Of a stretch of DNA of 5,974 nt, positions 3,990 to 5,974 are shown piece by piece. The translations under genes and the position numbers were made by a program. Position 1 is the stretch's first letter. The number at the start of each line of letters is the position of its first letter. The stretch comes from Planctomycetaceae bacterium (GTDB taxonomy: Bacteria > Planctomycetota > UBA1135 > GCA-002686595): positions 1 to 5,974 of the forward strand of contig JABWBL010000236.1 of NCBI GenBank assembly GCA_013360535.1. The letters are read 5' to 3'. Under the pieces are notes generated by a model. The model made no database searches, was not told the DNA's origin, and saw only the letters and a program-made list of their open reading frames with translations.

Positions 3990-5974
3990 ATGTCGAAACT
4001 GCTCGAGGGACTGAACGCGGAGCAGCGTGCCGCCGTCGTCGCGACGGAAGGCAGCGTGCTCGTGCTCGCCGGCGCAGGCTCGGGCAAGACGCGCGTGATC
4101 ACGGTGCGCATCGCGCACCTGCTCGAGAAGGGCGTCGCGCCCGACAACATCCTCGCGATGACCTTCACGAACAAGGCCGCGCGCGAGATGCGCGAGCGCG
4201 TCGGCAAGCTCGTGGGGAAGGAGCGCGCCGAGAAGCTCTTCGTCGGCACGTTCCACAGCTTCTGCCTCAACGCGCTGCGCGAGCACGGCGCGCACATCGG
4301 GCTGGGCGGCGGCTTCACGATCTGCGACGCGTCGGATCAGGTCTCGACGGTGCGCGGCGTGCTGCGCGAGCTGCGTGTGGCCGACACGTCGGTGCAGCCG
4401 GCGCAGCTGCAGTCGCGCATCTCGCTGATGAAGAACCGCCTCGTCGACCCCGACAGCGTGCTGGGCAAGGCGGCCACGGACGAGGAGGAGCTCGTCGCGC
4501 GCGCCTACAAGCAGTACGACGAGCAGCTGCGGCGCTCGAAGACGCTCGACTTCGACGACCTCCTGCTCTACACGCTGCGGCTGCTCGCGAAGAAGGAAGT
4601 GCGCGAGCAGTACGCGCGCCGCTTCCGCTACGTGATGGTCGACGAGTACCAGGACACCAACGGCCCGCAGTACGAGATCGTCAAGGCCATCGCAGGCGCG
4701 CACCGCAACCTGTGCGTCGTCGGCGACGACGACCAGTCGATCTACGGCTGGCGCGGCGCCGACGTGACGAAGATCCTGTCGTTCGAGCGCGACTTCCCCG
4801 GCGCGAAGGTCGTGCGGCTGGAGACGAACTACCGCTCGACGGCGCAGATCCTCGGCGCGGCGAACCGCGTGATCGCGAACAACCCCAAGCGGCTGGGCAA
4901 GACGCTGCGCTCGGCCTTCGGCGACGGCGCGCCGGTGAGCGCGGTCGCGCTCAAGGACGACGACGAGGAAGCCGACCACATCGCGCGCGAGATCAAGCAC
5001 CTGGTCGACCGCCGCGAGGCGAAGTTCGGGCAGTTCGCGGTGCTGTTCCGCGCCTCGGCGCTCGCGCGCGCCTTCGAGACGCAGTTTCGCGCGCGCGCGA
5101 TTCCCTACGTGCTCGTCGGCGGGATGAGCTACTTCGACCGCAAGGAAGTGCGCGACGTGATGGCGTACCTCAAGCTCGGGGTGGCGCCCGAGGACGAGGT
5201 CTCGCTGCTGCGCGTCATCAACTGCCCACCACGCGGCGTCGGCAAGGCGAGCCTCGACAACGCGCTCGAGCACGCGACGGCGCACGGGCTCACGCTCGCC
5301 AAGGCCTTCGAGGCCGAGGCCATTCCCGGCGTGCCCGACAGCGCGATCCACGCGGTGCGCGACTTCCGCAAGCTCGTCGCGACGGCCGCGCACGCGAGCG
5401 AGAGCCTCGCGCTGCCGCAGCGCATCGAGCGGCTGCTCGACGCCGTCGGCTACAAGAACGAGATCGAGCGCCTGTACCCCGACGAGCTGACGCGCACGCA
5501 GCGCTGGACGGCCGTGACCGAGCTGCTCGAGCTCGCCGACCGTCACCAGCGCAAGAACCGCAACGCGAGCTTCGCGACCTTCCTGCAGGACCTCACGCTC
5601 GAGGCGAACGACGACGGCGACGACGGCGAGCACAAGAAGGACGTCGTCACGCTGATGACGCTGCACGCCGCGAAGGGGCTCGAGTTCCCGCGCGTGTACC
5701 TCGTCGGTGTCGAGGAGGGCCTGCTCCCGCACCTGCGCTCGGTCGCGGAGGACACGGTCGAGGAAGAGCGGCGCCTGATGTACGTCGGCATCACGCGCGC
5801 GCAGCGCCACCTCACGATCAGCTACACGCAGGAGCGCGTGAAGTTCGGGAAGGCGCAGCCCTCGATGCCGTCGCGTTTCCTGTACGAGATCAAGGGCACG
5901 CCGCCGCCGGAGGGCTGGGTGGCAGCCGGCCAGCCGACGCCGACGCAGGTCGTGCGCGCGGCCGGGGCGCGCGG
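3990..5974 (+). CDS. Rep/PcrA/UvrD-family superfamily 1A DNA helicase, C-terminus cut by window end
   Basis: The frame is open from ATG 3990 to the right edge (661 codons, no stop). An ATP-driven 3'-5' DNA translocase for replication restart or repair. Helicase motifs in order: Q-motif LNAEQRAAV (8-16, Gln12), Walker A AGAGSGKT (27-34), motif Ia MTFTNKAAREM (57-67), Ib GTFHSF, Walker B VDEYQDT (217-223), motif III GDDDQSIYGWRGA (245-257), motif IV LETNYRS (277-283), motif V TLHAAKGLEF (557-566) and motif VI EERRLMYVGITRAQ (592-605, Arg603 as arginine finger). An acidic stretch precedes motif V, as is common. The details GDDDQSIY, LLPH and YVGITRAQ, and the ending SRFLYEI, are closer to Rep than to E. 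coli UvrD, but Rep/PcrA naming is uncertain across phyla. Rep is about 673 aa and PcrA/UvrD about 720, so only a variable tail is missing. Own promoter likely at 3953-3980. Confidence 0.95.
   Translation, partial: MSKLLEGLNAEQRAAVVATEGSVLVLAGAGSGKTRVITVRIAHLLEKGVAPDNILAMTFTNKAAREMRERVGKLVGKERAEKLFVGTFHSFCLNALREHGAHIGLGGGFTICDASDQVSTVRGVLRELRVADTSVQPAQLQSRISLMKNRLVDPDSVLGKAATDEEELVARAYKQYDEQLRRSKTLDFDDLLLYTLRLLAKKEVREQYARRFRYVMVDEYQDTNGPQYEIVKAIAGAHRNLCVVGDDDQSIYGWRGADVTKILSFERDFPGAKVVRLETNYRSTAQILGAANRVIANNPKRLGKTLRSAFGDGAPVSAVALKDDDEEADHIAREIKHLVDRREAKFGQFAVLFRASALARAFETQFRARAIPYVLVGGMSYFDRKEVRDVMAYLKLGVAPEDEVSLLRVINCPPRGVGKASLDNALEHATAHGLTLAKAFEAEAIPGVPDSAIHAVRDFRKLVATAAHASESLALPQRIERLLDAVGYKNEIERLYPDELTRTQRWTAVTELLELADRHQRKNRNASFATFLQDLTLEANDDGDDGEHKKDVVTLMTLHAAKGLEFPRVYLVGVEEGLLPHLRSVAEDTVEEERRLMYVGITRAQRHLTISYTQERVKFGKAQPSMPSRFLYEIKGTPPPEGWVAAGQPTPTQVVRAAGAR

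Noticed and set aside
3573..5810. 745-aa open frame antisense to the helicase
   Set aside because: Same shadow composition; the plus strand carries all superfamily 1 helicase motifs.
1..5974. CRISPR arrays, tRNA or rRNA genes, insertion sequences, phage genes or a defence system
   Set aside because: No regularly spaced repeats, no tRNA-like cloverleaf, no transposase or integrase motifs and no target-site duplications were seen; coding regions have uniform GC-rich codon use.

Overview
The window is a roughly 70% GC bacterial chromosome segment that reads like Planctomycetota or a close relative. The clues are a secreted-type ThuA plus tandem DUF1080 (3-keto-disaccharide hydrolase) protein, a family strongly expanded in Planctomycetota and Verrucomicrobiota, and an ArsC/Spx-like selenoprotein of a type I associate with planctomycete genomes. 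Lineage is inferred from gene content only.

Layout, left to right: (1) minus strand, 1-209, the N-terminus of a secreted protein whose C-terminus lies off the left edge. (2) A 244-base divergent intergenic region holding several inverted repeats and a strong Shine-Dalgarno site. (3) Plus strand, 454-2394, a three-domain ThuA-DUF1080-DUF1080 protein of 646 aa. (4) Three bases later, convergent and on the minus strand, a two-gene unit: an alpha/beta-hydrolase carboxylesterase (2856-3530) translationally coupled through an ATGA overlap to a pyridoxamine 5'-phosphate oxidase-like flavin-binding protein (2398-2859). (5) A 55-base divergent promoter region. (6) Plus strand, 3586-3927, a 113-residue ArsC/Spx-like thioredoxin-fold protein whose coding frame is interrupted by one in-frame TGA, exactly where the catalytic cysteine belongs. 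(7) Plus strand, 3990 to the right edge, a Rep/PcrA/UvrD superfamily 1 DNA helicase, nearly complete at 661 codons with no stop inside the window.

The main discovery is item 6. The TGA at 3628-3630 most likely encodes selenocysteine, giving a U-T-G-C redox motif. A 12-base-pair stem-loop lies at bacterial-SECIS distance downstream. All four complete neighbouring frames, including this gene's own terminus, end in TGA, so TGA is an ordinary stop here and this one would have to be locally recoded. A conventional gene call would start at the downstream GTG (3688) and lose the active site.

A second theme is initiation. Three genes (esterase, selenoprotein, helicase) lack a Shine-Dalgarno sequence but carry a TAACCT, TATCTT or TAACTT hexamer 6-9 bases before the ATG, which suggests leaderless or nearly leaderless transcripts. 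The ThuA/DUF1080 gene instead has a textbook ribosome binding site and a perfect inverted repeat enclosing its candidate -10 box, so it is probably controlled differently. The genes look like independent housekeeping, redox and carbohydrate functions rather than one pathway.
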